From NCBI GenBank assembly GCA_037833965.1, contig AP031354.1:14796001-14860000 (forward strand): a stretch of 64,000 nt of DNA, written 5' to 3'. The notes beneath the pieces were generated by a model, which was not told the origin of the DNA, searched no databases, and worked only from the letters and a program-made list of their open reading frames with translations. Origin of the DNA: Marchantia polymorpha subsp. ruderalis. Taxonomy: Eukaryota; Streptophyta; Marchantiopsida; Marchantiales; Marchantiaceae. The position numbers and the translations under genes are program-made. Shown here one piece after another: positions 1-10,153 of this stretch (position 1 is its first letter; each line of letters starts with the position of its first letter).

Positions 1-2880
1 CGTTACAATTCTACTTCCAATTGTACAAAAAGAATACTTATTTCAAGTAAAATATTTGCAGTAAAACACATTATGAAGAAAATTATTTCATGGATCTTAC
101 ATATGTGAAACCATTATCATACAAAAATTTGAACTTTATATTATATTAATGAATGTGAAAATTTTTAATCCTTTGATGATTTCAGCTTTTCTTATGTGCT
201 GCTTAGTTTAATTTCACCAATTTTTATAATTGAGTGTAGACATCTTAAAGTTATTCCATTTTTTATATCACTCTAACAATTATACTGAATTTTTCAATGC
301 CATGAAAAAATATACCCAATGTACATTCAATATGAAACATATGATCATTTGCATCTTGATGTAAGGTGTAAAAGTTATTTGAAGTAAGGTATAAAATTAG
401 AATAAATATATAAACATTAATTAAATTTGCAAAAGCGGTTCATCTCTTGAATTTAAAGGTCACACATCAACACGTTAAAAATATCTTTGAGATATCTACA
501 TGTGTATAAGTAAAAATTTCATTTGAAACATTTTTCCAAGAATCAGAGTCTATCAGAACTTGTAATATGCTACTCATGATGCTGTTAGTTTCAGAATATG
601 TCTAGCGCAACTTGTTTCTATGCAACATTATTTGGATTCAGGAGCTATCCAGATAATTTGACTATCAAATTTTGATGTGAAATAGTTATTATTTTGCAAT
701 TAAATGTGTGGAGTTCAGAATGATTTTACAATAATTACAGATTTTTTGTGTTCCAATGAAATTTTATGTGATGGCATATGACCTTTTGCTTGAAGAAGTA
801 GCATCAATTACAGACCAATTTGATCTCCGTTAGAAGCAATTCTTATAAAAAAAATTAAGGTTTGGAAAAAAATTATGAAGTAAAATACTGAACTCTATAA
901 TAAGCTCCGTGTTAAGCCTCATCAGCTGTGGGTCATAAAATTGAGGAAGTGAATAGACGAACATTGTGCATACAAAGAGTAATTGCTCTTTGTATAGATT
1001 CCAAAATAGTTATAGAAGTTACTTTCTTCCTATTTAGCTCTATTTTGATCACTACTTTTAACGATAAGATTTTGCGTGTGGAGAGGATTCCACGGAGTGC
1101 ATTTTATTTTAATAAATTTTATCACAAATTTGAAAACGTTATTCTATGTCACTTGGGTTCTCTAGGTATTATAATTATGGGTATGCTTAAATATTTCAAC
1201 GAAGGTATTCAATTTGGAAAGATTGCTAAAAACACTGATTGAAGGTTCTGAATGAAGGAATAACATTCTCAATCGATAGAAAGAGTTCTATGAAACGAAA
1301 TCCTTAAAACATATCTTCGAAGAAAGAATGTAGTTCAGTTGATCCAACTTTCAAGTTTACTCCGAAGGTATATTTTTCTTGCTTAATTACTATGGTTTCC
1401 TGATAATTTCCTCATCGTTTATTAGTTAGTTGCTCAGATATTTTAACTTTATAAGGTCAAGCTATGTAACTTGCAATCCTTTTAGCTCTTTTACTTTGTT
1501 CCACTTTGATTAACAAGAAGTGAATACTTCACCTCTCACCCTAGAAACGGATCCCCTTTACTTCTCTTGAACTAAAACTCAATGTGAATAAAAAACTTAT
1601 GCAAGATGACATTTTAGGTTTCAATTGACCTAAATACAAAGGTCTTTCTTCCTCTATTATTGTTTATTCAATGGACTGTATTTGTTTGGCTCGCGGAAGT
1701 TAAGAATTTGTTTGAAATACATGTCGAATTCAAAAGCCGCAATGGTAACTGTGACGTGATGTTTCGTATGACTTGACATCACATTTTCTACCCGTGTTCG
1801 GGAATTCCTCACGAGATAACTCGAGAAACAATGGAAATTAAAAGAGTAAATCACAACAGCAGATTTGCTCTTGTTCCCGTGTTCATGCAAATTGTCCATC
1901 TACTTTCTGGTTTCCTTTCGATTTAATTTTTTTTATCGCCTTTTGTTTTCTGTTGCATTTATCATAGTATTCTTTATCACACATGTTGATAAGTGTACAT
2001 CGTGGTAACCACCAGAAAATGGTTTCTTGTGTTGAAGGCTCGGTGCAAGAGGCAAGCAAGAAGCCTGTTAGTTTAATAGTGAAAGCCGTTCTCTAGCTTA
2101 TCATGCACTTTAAGTCGTGCAAGCATAAGCACTGCTTATGCTTATCTCATACGCAGTACTCTCAAACCTTTGTTAGAACACTTTCTTCCCACAAAGATGG
2201 AAATGTTTGTCATTTTCATAGTTTATGATACATAACAGATGTCCAAGGAAATATTGTAGATATGTTCAATGGTATATTCATATTAACTTGACATTTACAT
2301 GGGGTTTTGTACTAGCAACATTTATGCCAATCAAGAAGCTTGCGTTCTTCAATAGCACAACACTGGCGCCCGTGGTGACCTAGCCTTGACTATTGTTGAT
2401 AACGTTGGGGACTCATCCCACATGGACTGAGTTTCACATCAGTGAGATGTGTTAAATCATTTGCTTTCTTTGGTTAGATCTGCAGATTTTCTTGTCCTGA
2501 ATTAAAGGAATGAGAATACTAAAGAGAACCAGCTATCAGTGATCGGGACAAGCTCTCCCGCATTCATTGTGCTAACTCACGGAGTCTAAATCAGGATGAC
2601 CGAATACGGGCAATACTAATGGCAGCAGGCCAGCTTGTATTGAGCAGAGTCTGGACAACTGTTGGCACCGCAGCGAAAATGTCGCTCGAAAATAGAGACT
2701 TTTCGTTCCTTGGCAAGATACATACAATGCGAGTAAGTGCTCGTCCACCACGTCCCCAAATTACGATCATCGACCACTACGCCAGATTGGCGTGATGGCC
2801 GCCAGTTTCGCTTCCCAAGCTAAAACTGCCGGCGTACGAGCAGCATAGTTCCGTCACGAAGAGCGTCCCCAGGTACGAGC
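1..2880. other. AT-rich intergenic DNA, no gene seen
   Basis: No open frame here resembles a known protein, and the longest (928-1242, plus) begins at GTG and has no recognisable domain. The left 2 kb is strongly AT-rich. The base composition shifts towards GC from about 2.6 kb, approaching the leader of the next gene. Confidence 0.6.
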
Positions 2881-3794
2881 CTTGACCGTTGTTTTACTTC
2901 CACACGATGAAAAACAACCGAAGCGTTCAACTTTCCATCCGAGGAAGGAGGAGGGATCCCGGTCGTAGGAAGGATCGGATACGAATATTTGGATCCTCCG
3001 GAGGGACGGAAGTCAGGTTAGGAAGGGCCCGTGGATCGGATCGAGCGCAGTGGAGGGCCATGGGAGTGATGTAGCCCTGTTGTGGTTGGTGGGCGTAGGC
3101 AGCTCGTTCGTCCGAGGTGGTGTTTTGAGTCTGTCTGTCTGTCTGTCTCCGTAGTCGAGTCGAGTTGGTCGGTCGACTCGTCTCCTACCTTGACTGGCCT
3201 TCGTCGTCGTCGTAGTAGGGAGGGGAGGGCAGGGGAGGGCAGGGCCAGGGGCAAAGGTAAGGGAAGGGAAAGGAAGGGAAGGGAAAGGGAGTGGACGAGG
3301 TGGCCGGTACAGACGACAAGACAGGACAGGGGTGCAGGGAGGGAGGGAGGGAGGGAGGCAGGCAGGCTCTGCAGGAGGCGGAGCAAAATTGAGAAGAGTC
3401 GCTAATGGCATTGAACTCGCAGTTCTGTCGTCTTGTCTGAGCCTGATCCGTTCCTCTCTCCCTCTCTCATGCTCGCGTGTGGTGATGTGGTGAGGGAGAC
3501 TGTCTGTATCGTGCATCGCTCGGATCCCTCCACCACCTCCTTTGCGTTGGTTGACACACAACATACGGGGGCCAACTAATCGTCTGGTTTCGGCTGCCAG
3601 CGTGGTTGGCTGGGTGGTGCTTCGGTCGGTTGTGTTCCGGGAAGCTGTGGTGCTGGTGCCGAAATCTTTGAGAGGAAGGGGACGGGGAAGGGGAGCATGA
3701 GGAGATTGGAGATGTCGGGTCGAGGGAATTGAACGGGGAGGGGCGGGGCGGGGCGAGGAGGGAAGGGGAATCGTGGAGAGAAGGGACGGGAGGG
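2881..3794 (+). promoter_or_regulatory. Purine-rich promoter/5' leader of the PHD gene
   Basis: The 900 bases before the ATG are GC-rich and strongly G/A-skewed on the plus strand. They contain a CTGT microsatellite (3131-3148), stacked GGGA/GGGAAGG runs (about 3217-3290), five GGGA units (3337-3357) and GGGGAGGGGCGGGGCGGGG at about 3735. These runs could form G-quadruplexes in the transcript. The transcription start cannot be placed by eye. The long minus-strand frames here (proline/serine-rich) are the mirror image of this skew. Confidence 0.45.
3697..3732 (+). other. Upstream ORF in the leader of the PHD gene
   Basis: An ATG at 3697, with a second in-frame ATG at 3712, opens an 11-codon frame that stops at TGA 3730-3732, 62 bases before the main ATG. 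If the transcript starts upstream of it, scanning ribosomes meet it first, so it could damp translation of the main frame. Conservation is not known. Confidence 0.4.
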
Positions 3795-6074
3795 ATGGCG
3801 GAGAGTGAGGGGCCGACGGGGGGAGTAGGAGGTGGGCCGATTGATGGAGGGGAGGCAGGAGGAGGAGGGGGAGCGCGAGCGATGTTAGGAGGGTCATTGC
3901 CTCCGAGGAAGAGGTTGCTGGCAGGATTGAAGCAGAATGGATGGTTGGCGGCATCTAGTGGGGGTGCCCCTGCCGCAACTGTAATGGCAGGCGTAGAAGG
4001 GTTTAGTCTGGAAGGAGGAGGAGGAGGAGGGGGAGGGATGGGTGCCATGGCGGCGCAGGATGGGAGCGGCGGTGACCAAGTCGAAGCGATGGTCGAGCCT
4101 AAAGAGGGTTGTGTGAGTTGTGCTGTCCTGGAGAGCCCCGCATGGAGGAGACTCAAAAGGAATGGAGTTCTGCATCGATTGTGCAATTCTTGCGCGGTGT
4201 TGTGCCAGAAGAACTTTAACTGTCCCCTGTGCCTCTCAGTGTACCCTGATGTGAAGGACCCCGCCATTTGGGTGTCCTGCTCCCGTTGCCAGCGAGCGGT
4301 TCACATAGAATGTGAGAAGAAGAGAAACCCTTCGGCCATCATGGACTTCGGTGCCTACATTTGCCCGGAGTGTGTTCAAGCCAAGAAGTTAAAAGATATG
4401 TCGAATGGGGGCAGTGTTTTGGGCACCCGAGCTAAAGCGTGCGGAGGCAGAGTCGGGGTCAGTTGTAGTGTCGAGGCAGGGATCTGCGCATCGTCCGCCG
4501 CTGCCGAATGCTCTAGCCCGTGCAGCAAGAAAGCTCGCATGCAACGGGAAGTTCGAATTATCAAGGATGCGGACACGCACGAGCCGACGATCGAGAGAAT
4601 CTGTTCCGAGGTCAAAACAGGATTGGGGCGCAAGGGCGTCTCGTCTCAAGAAGCCGCAGCGGCCGCGGCAGCGGCTGCTGCAGCCACGGCCTGCAGGGCA
4701 GCGCAGGTCGCCAAGGCTCTTGCGGCAGCGAAGGCTGCCGCGGCTGTGAAAGCAGCCGCGGCTGCCAAAGCCGCTTTAGATGCTGCCGCTTTGGCTGCAC
4801 GAGCTGAGTTACAAGCTCGCGCCGAGCTTCGCAGGAATTCGGAGGGTAAGCACGATGCTGGCTACCTGAGGAAAGAGAAGGGCGAGAAGCCTGAGGTGAT
4901 TCTGGAGGGTGAGAATGGTCATGGTGGTGCCCCGGCGGGGATCGATGACGAGGAGTTGGCTCGTCAACTCCATCGTGCCATTAACAGTTCCCCTAGAATA
5001 TCACGTGGCGTTACCCCTCTCCGGCGAAAAGCAGTTCCTGCTGGATCCGGAGGGAAACCGGCCACCGAATCTGTCAGGGCCTGGCCTCGAGCTAATCCCG
5101 TTGCATCTCCAACCGAACAACGGAACCTGCCACAGCAGCAGCAATGTGCCAAACACCAACAAACGAGGCCTCGTTCTCTCGTTGGTGGTCACAAGGAGAT
5201 CAAGCGTCTTGATTCTAGGGTTATGAAAAAGCCGGAGCACGAGGCTTGTCAAAACTCGGCCCATCATCAATCTACTATGGGTGTCCTTAAATCCGAGCCT
5301 GTTGATTCGAGTACTCTTTCTCACGTCAAGCAGGACTTCCCGACGGGGCATCACGATTATCAAAGTGCTCCGTTAGATGTAATGAAGACCGAAGGAGACT
5401 GCCAGTTTGTAGGAGTGTCCGAGGTATATTCAGGCGGGGACATGAATCACGAGATCAGGCTCTCGGACGCAGAAGTATCTCAGGCAGCAGCAATGTTGGA
5501 TGAGGTACTCATGTCTGAAGAAGCGGAACAGCATGCAGCGGAATTAGACGAGGGCTGTCTAACGGGATACGTTGAAGGCGACGGTACCCGGCAACTTGAT
5601 TCCCACTGCGCTGGGTGGGAAGTGGAAGGGGGTCCAGGTATGTTGAAGCACGAAGACGGAGCAATGGCAATCGATGCGGGAACAGACATGATGACTGTCA
5701 CCATACCGCCTGGCGTCTCCGAGCTCATTCATTTGGATGAGATTAGTCATATAGAATCCACGAACACGGCAGATGGTGTATTAACGACAGATGGTCAGTG
5801 GGCCGTGAATGAAAGCGACAGTAGCCAAAAGGATTTCGTCGATGTGCAAGAGAATGCCAATCAAGTAGCTGAAGAAGGATCAATTCAGGCCGTTAAAGAA
5901 GAAGTCTCTGGTAAAGTAGGTAAAGCAAATCAAGAGTTGGATGGCTCACCTTCACAGCCCGTAGCCGGAGCTGCAGCTCACCGGCATCAAGGAGGAGCGA
6001 AGGGTTTGTCTGGCGCAGGGAAAGGATTTGCCAGCGGGGGACACTTTTCGTCACCTCCTTCCATTCCTACATGA
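3795..6074 (+). CDS. GATA-like plus PHD-type zinc finger nuclear protein
   Basis: A single uninterrupted exon of 759 aa. I chose the ATG at 3795 (context GGGATGGCG) because the open frame upstream of it has no in-frame ATG. The N-terminus is Gly-rich. At about residues 105-132 lies CX2C-X20-CX2C with ESPAWRR and LCNSC, the pattern of a GATA-type finger. It is followed at about 142-195 by a C4HC3 PHD-like pattern (CPLC, WVSCSRC, AVHIEC, YICPEC). Residues about 287-345 are almost pure alanine with spaced Lys/Arg, likely one long helix. The rest is low-complexity and acidic, including a DDEELARQLHRAINSSPR block. PHD fingers usually read histone tails and GATA fingers bind DNA, so a chromatin or transcription role is inferred. 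I do not recognise a named orthologue. No intron is evident. Confidence 0.8.
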   Translation: MAESEGPTGGVGGGPIDGGEAGGGGGARAMLGGSLPPRKRLLAGLKQNGWLAASSGGAPAATVMAGVEGFSLEGGGGGGGGMGAMAAQDGSGGDQVEAMVEPKEGCVSCAVLESPAWRRLKRNGVLHRLCNSCAVLCQKNFNCPLCLSVYPDVKDPAIWVSCSRCQRAVHIECEKKRNPSAIMDFGAYICPECVQAKKLKDMSNGGSVLGTRAKACGGRVGVSCSVEAGICASSAAAECSSPCSKKARMQREVRIIKDADTHEPTIERICSEVKTGLGRKGVSSQEAAAAAAAAAAATACRAAQVAKALAAAKAAAAVKAAAAAKAALDAAALAARAELQARAELRRNSEGKHDAGYLRKEKGEKPEVILEGENGHGGAPAGIDDEELARQLHRAINSSPRISRGVTPLRRKAVPAGSGGKPATESVRAWPRANPVASPTEQRNLPQQQQCAKHQQTRPRSLVGGHKEIKRLDSRVMKKPEHEACQNSAHHQSTMGVLKSEPVDSSTLSHVKQDFPTGHHDYQSAPLDVMKTEGDCQFVGVSEVYSGGDMNHEIRLSDAEVSQAAAMLDEVLMSEEAEQHAAELDEGCLTGYVEGDGTRQLDSHCAGWEVEGGPGMLKHEDGAMAIDAGTDMMTVTIPPGVSELIHLDEISHIESTNTADGVLTTDGQWAVNESDSSQKDFVDVQENANQVAEEGSIQAVKEEVSGKVGKANQELDGSPSQPVAGAAAHRHQGGAKGLSGAGKGFASGGHFSSPPSIPT

Positions 6075-6248
6075 AACTTCGCTGGAGCCATGGGAGTCTC
6101 ATTGTTTCGCTCTCACTGACAGGTTTCTCGCTCACGTGATTTAAAGTCTCATGCCAACTCTTGATCTAGTCATTTAAGGTAGCAAATTGTATGTGAATAG
6201 TCGACTCTAGGTGAAGATCAGATCAGATCAATATACATCCTCTGTACA

Positions 6249-6254
6249 AATAAA
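6249..6254 (+). terminator. Poly(A) signal AATAAA of the PHD gene
   Basis: A canonical AATAAA lies 175 bases after the stop codon, in an AT-rich stretch (TGTACAAATAAAAGC). It is a plausible 3' end for the upstream gene. Confidence 0.5.
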
Positions 6255-6386
6255 AGCTTTGATACTACTACCCTTTTGGGTCGTTCACGCCATTTGTGTT
6301 TCTTCTGTGCCTCGGCAATTCTGACTTGTTTTCATCTTTTCGATCATGATTTCCGCTTGATGACTTTTCAAAGTTTTTCAAGTTAC

Positions 6387-6488
6387 ACTCCGATTAGAGG
6401 TATATTCCCTTTTCTTAGGAGACCACGATTTGGGTTATATGCCTTTTCTTAGCAGACCACGATTGGAGTTTTATTTCCTTTTCTCAGC
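6387..6488 (+). repeat. Three diverged tandem units of about 34 bp
   Basis: Units at about 6387-6419, 6420-6453 and 6454-6488 share the plan AGACCACGATT...CCTTTTCTTAGC. The second and third units are the closest pair. They lie 130-240 bases past the poly(A) signal of the PHD gene. Confidence 0.65.
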
Positions 6489-9013
6489 AGACCGAACCCG
6501 GACAGGCGAATTGGCCATGCGAATTGGTCCACGCGCAGTCTTTTAGGTTTCCCAGTCTTCTGTACGTTACGCTCAGTTTTTTAATTCTTGAAGACGAATT
6601 GAGTGGGAGACTAGGTTTTCACCACAGATTCTTGTCCCGCCCAACTCACCAGAGTAGCTAGAAGAAGTATCTTGAGTAGGGAGTTCGTTCACGCTGTCAG
6701 TAGTTAGGGATTTCAATCCGTTTATATGTAATTACCCTCTTCAACCCTACCCTCATAGAATGTACAGGTACTCTTTTCCTACAACAGCATCACACAAGTC
6801 ATGGACAAAGGTTTTTTTTACATGAGCACGATTGGCGATAAACCGTATTGTGCATTCCGAATTCTCCATAATCCGCCTAGACGACCAGATGTTTGGAGAG
6901 ATCCTGGCTAACAGGTGTCAGCTGAACTAGAGACTGCCGAATTATGTAGAAATTACATCTCATGAGGACGTGAAACAGTGTTGTTGTGTGTATGCCCTCC
7001 CTGGAGATCACTGGCCTTCGTGATGGCTATGAATAATGACCACACACGTTCATGAGGAAATCTGGAAGAGTGTCGGTGAGCACAGTCAGGTTACATTCAG
7101 CACCGACCCTGACGATACGAATGTTCCATCCGTCCTTCGTCGAGTTCCACCCTTTCCGCGGAATCGGAGTTCAAGCTTACTAACCCCGTTGATCAAAGAA
7201 GTGCAGGAGTTACTCGGCACTTGCACTTCTCATGGCCGTCCATTGAACGCAGCAGCGCACAATAACCATTTTCGAGGATCGTTAGTACCAACTTCACACG
7301 GACGAAGTAAATGCAGAGTCGATTATGTCCCCCGCTTATTGCGCGCTAAGCGTTGTCTACACAGAAGCCTACGCATACATGGCACCTGCAACATCGTAGC
7401 GACCTTTGAAGGTCATTGAGGTGCTGCGGAGGTGAGCATATGTGCTGATGGGAACGGAAGTACAGTAGTCAGCTTAGAGTCCTTGTGGAATGTCCGGACC
7501 GGATCTCAGAGCAGGATCGAAAGGACGAGGTTCCCGAGGTGTCTGGCCCACAGCATTATGGTAGGATCCCCCACCGGATGGATCAGCCTGTCTCATTGAG
7601 ACGTCTAACTCGAGTGCCCAGAAGAGTGTTTGACAAAAGGTAAAGTCAGGAGAGGCACGAGGGAGAAGTTGGAAGTAGTGGTGGTGCCCTTTGCTGGCCT
7701 TCGTGATCTACACTACTATTCTAGAGGGAGCTCCCAGAAATCAACCGCCAAGGCCCGAAACCTATTCGAACACGGGAATGATCAGAGTCAGATATGTACT
7801 AGGCGGAATACTACATGTCGTCTCGCTATTGGGTCTCCTCGACGGATTTGTGAGGATAAATCTCTTCATCGCTCCGGTGTTGCGAAAGTCGATCGACCCG
7901 AACTATTTTGGAGTATCCTAGGATTCGGCAAAGTGAGAGAACGACGTGAATTTCACCCGCAGGCATTTTTCTGGAATATTTCGGATATAATCACGGAGAC
8001 GCTCATCGGCTCCATCAGGAGCAACCCAACCACTGCTCGTTGCCGACAGTCCGCCCACCCGCCCTCCCCGAAGCGCTCGACGCTCCGAGTGTTGATCTTT
8101 TTGCCACGCCTAGAGAAAGTAGGAGAGTACAGCAGCGACCTACATGACTCGACACTGTCGCTCGCTGAGAGCTCTCGAGTTTGCGAGGGGCAGGGGCGAC
8201 AGAGTAACTATATCCCGTACTTTTACCGACCTCGCGGTGTCGCAGAATACCGCTCCCAGAGTTGTATTCGAGCTCCGCAACGACGACGCTTTTATGCGGC
8301 TCGACCCTTTTCGACGATTTAATCCGAAGCGCGGGGGCCCCACCGGCACCATCGCCCTTGAAAATCTCTCAACTCCTCTCTGACTTTCGTCAAGGGGCCC
8401 GAGAGCATCATCAGCCTCTCAGCAGCATCACGTCGAAGTTGGATGGAGTTGCGCCTTCATGAGAGAGCGAGCGAGCGAGCACAGGTGGCGGTGGCGCTGA
8501 TGCTCATGGCCGCACAAGGGAACCCGGGCGCGCCTCATCCGCGGGGCCCACCGGGCCTCGCTCTAGTTCGTCCCCTAGGCCTCTCTCCTAGTCAAGTTAA
8601 CTATCTTTCAACCATCTACTGCGCTCGGCCCCCAGCTGGAGCTCTCGTTTACTTCTTCCGGCCCACAGTAACCTCGTGAAACTGACTGACTGCGATCCAG
8701 GAAAGCTTGTGGTGAGACGGACCACGTCCCGGTAGTTGAAACATGCATGCGGAGTCGTCCTCCAGCGTGGACTTCGATCCGAGCCTTTATCTTTTGGCAA
8801 CCGACAACGGGCCCGTCTTGTGAATCCGTCGGTAGAGAGCGAGGGCGTCTGGAAGGCCCTCTCTCCTCGAGTCATGGACGCACGCCGTGTCTCTGCTCCA
8901 GCTCCGTATCCACTCGGCAGTAAATTGACACCCGCTGCCACAAAGGCTCCTGCGGTCAGCTCTCAATTCGTCCAGAGTTCGTTGTCTCAATTCATCGGAG
9001 CTACGAAAGAGAA
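6489..9013. other. Intergenic region without a supported gene
   Basis: Several frames of 70-230 codons occur (for example 7630-8322 plus), but none shows a known domain. They mostly overlap one another on both strands, as expected for chance frames in DNA of about 55% GC. A short GAGC repeat sits at about 8465-8480. Confidence 0.5.
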
Positions 9014-9475
9014 TCATGGACGGGGAATATTTATGTGAATGATTCCCGGCGGTACAGAACGTGAAGGAAATCCGGAGCGGTGAAAGGTGAAAAGCGGAGG
9101 ACGGGCAGAGGGCAGGGCAGGGCAGGGCAGGGCAGGGCTCTCGTCTGGTCTTCGCGTGTCTGTTGTGCATCGTAAGACGGACCTAGAGCGAGGCAGCGTT
9201 CTGACACCCGCACACATACAGACATCCCGGGGAGGATGATTCGCTCGGGAAAAAATTTCGCCCAGGGCCGGCGAGGCAAACTTAAAGAAGAAGACACGCT
9301 CGGAGGAAAATCCACGACGATGGGGCCAGCGCGGCGGGGAGCGTGGGAGGACGGATCCAGCAGGGCATGGTCTTCCGGTTGAGTCTGTTGAGCTATTCCA
9401 TTGCCTTCCAATGGGAATGGCCGAGATTATCTTGGAGGGCGAGGGCGTTTTGACCTGTGGGTTCTCACTCGCCAT
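9014..9475 (-). CDS. Doubtful small ORF behind a TATA box (153 aa)
   Basis: From an ATG at 9475 (context GGTATGGCG) a frame runs 153 codons leftwards, starting MASENPQVKTPSPSKIISAI. A strong TATA box lies 65 bases upstream on the same strand (9540-9553). The frame is part of a longer stop-free stretch reaching 10153, but its C-terminal part is just the translated GGGCA repeat (ALPCPALP). No known domain is visible. The spacing of TATA and ATG is the only positive argument. A chance frame in GC-rich DNA is at least as likely. Confidence 0.2.
   Translation of the reverse strand: MASENPQVKTPSPSKIISAIPIGRQWNSSTDSTGRPCPAGSVLPRSPPRWPHRRGFSSERVFFFKFASPALGEIFSRANHPPRDVCMCAGVRTLPRSRSVLRCTTDTRRPDESPALPCPALPSARPPLFTFHRSGFPSRSVPPGIIHINIPRP
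9110..9137 (+). repeat. GGGCA pentanucleotide microsatellite
   Basis: Five to six perfect tandem GGGCA units, directly adjoining further G-rich sequence. Confidence 0.85.
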
Positions 9476-9539
9476 ACCGCTCGGCAAGGCTTTCCGTTCC
9501 AGGTGGAAATCCGCCAAGACCTGGGTCCACCGCCCTTCT

Positions 9540-9553
9540 GCCCCTTTTATATA
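9540..9553 (-). promoter_or_regulatory. Minus-strand TATA box, copy 2
   Basis: Read on the minus strand the site is TATATAAAAGGGGC, a near-ideal plant TATA box in GC-rich surroundings. It shares 13 identical bases with another minus-strand site 584 bases upstream (10124-10136). Start sites would be expected near 9510. Confidence 0.4.
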
Positions 9554-10123
9554 CGCGAATAAGATAGACAATTTATTTTCATGCCGAGATTTTTCGCAGC
9601 CACGAGATCTGCCAAGTTTTCCGTGACAGATGGGCATATCGGACAACATGTGTCCAAACAGGTCACTATCCGTATCTGTTCCTCCTTTATTTGTGACCCC
9701 TTTTTTTGTGTGGCCTGCTCTGGCTTGCGGAGCTCGTCCGCTTTTATTCCAGGAAAGGCCCGCTCCCGGCTTCAGAGGCGACAAGCCTTGAGGGCGGTCC
9801 TGTGGTAGAAACCGTCTGTTACAGGCCCGGGCTGCGAAATTCCCCCTTGTTGGTCGGGCAGGCAACGCTCCGAAAATAGCATATTCGAGTAAGCAGCCTC
9901 GGGGGGTTAATTCCCAACCACCCGATGCGAGCACCCATTCGCCCGAATTGGCCATGAGCGTGAGCTTTTTGCTTTTACCTCCAGCGCCTCGGCGCTGGCT
10001 GACGTAATCCCCAGCTGCTCGTCGCGGTTTATTACCGCGGAGGTCTAGAAACAACGGGATCGTCGTCCGATATTTTGTTGCTTCAGGACGGTGGCCTCGC
10101 GGTCCTATCACGCTGCCGCGGGC

Positions 10124-10136
10124 GCCCCTTTTATAT
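10124..10136 (-). promoter_or_regulatory. Minus-strand TATA box, copy 1
   Basis: The minus strand reads ATATAAAAGGGGC flanked by GC-rich DNA (GCGAG before, GCCCGCGG after). It matches the site at 9540-9553. A transcript would start near 10095 and run leftwards. No convincing coding frame follows directly. Confidence 0.35.
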
Positions 10137-10153
10137 CTCGCGGGAAAATTCAA

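Noticed and set aside
928..1242. 104-codon plus frame at the left end
   Set aside because: It starts with GTG, has no domain and lies in AT-rich DNA.
2350..2400. TGGCGCCCGTGG near 2365 as a retrotransposon primer site
   Set aside because: It resembles some primer sites but has no LTR end before it and no gag after it.
2412..2430. ATCCCACATGG as a snRNA upstream element
   Set aside because: It is one mismatch from the plant USE, but no TATA at the right distance and no snRNA sequence follows.
3013..4267. Long Pro/Ser-rich minus-strand frames (313 and 266 codons)
   Set aside because: They are antisense shadows of the G/A-rich leader and the PHD gene. Their composition is the complement of the skew, and no domain is visible.
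9014..10153. 379-codon minus frame as one gene
   Set aside because: It spans two TATA-like sites and ends in a translated GGGCA repeat. Long chance frames are common in GC-rich DNA. Only the part after the second TATA box was kept, as a doubtful ORF.
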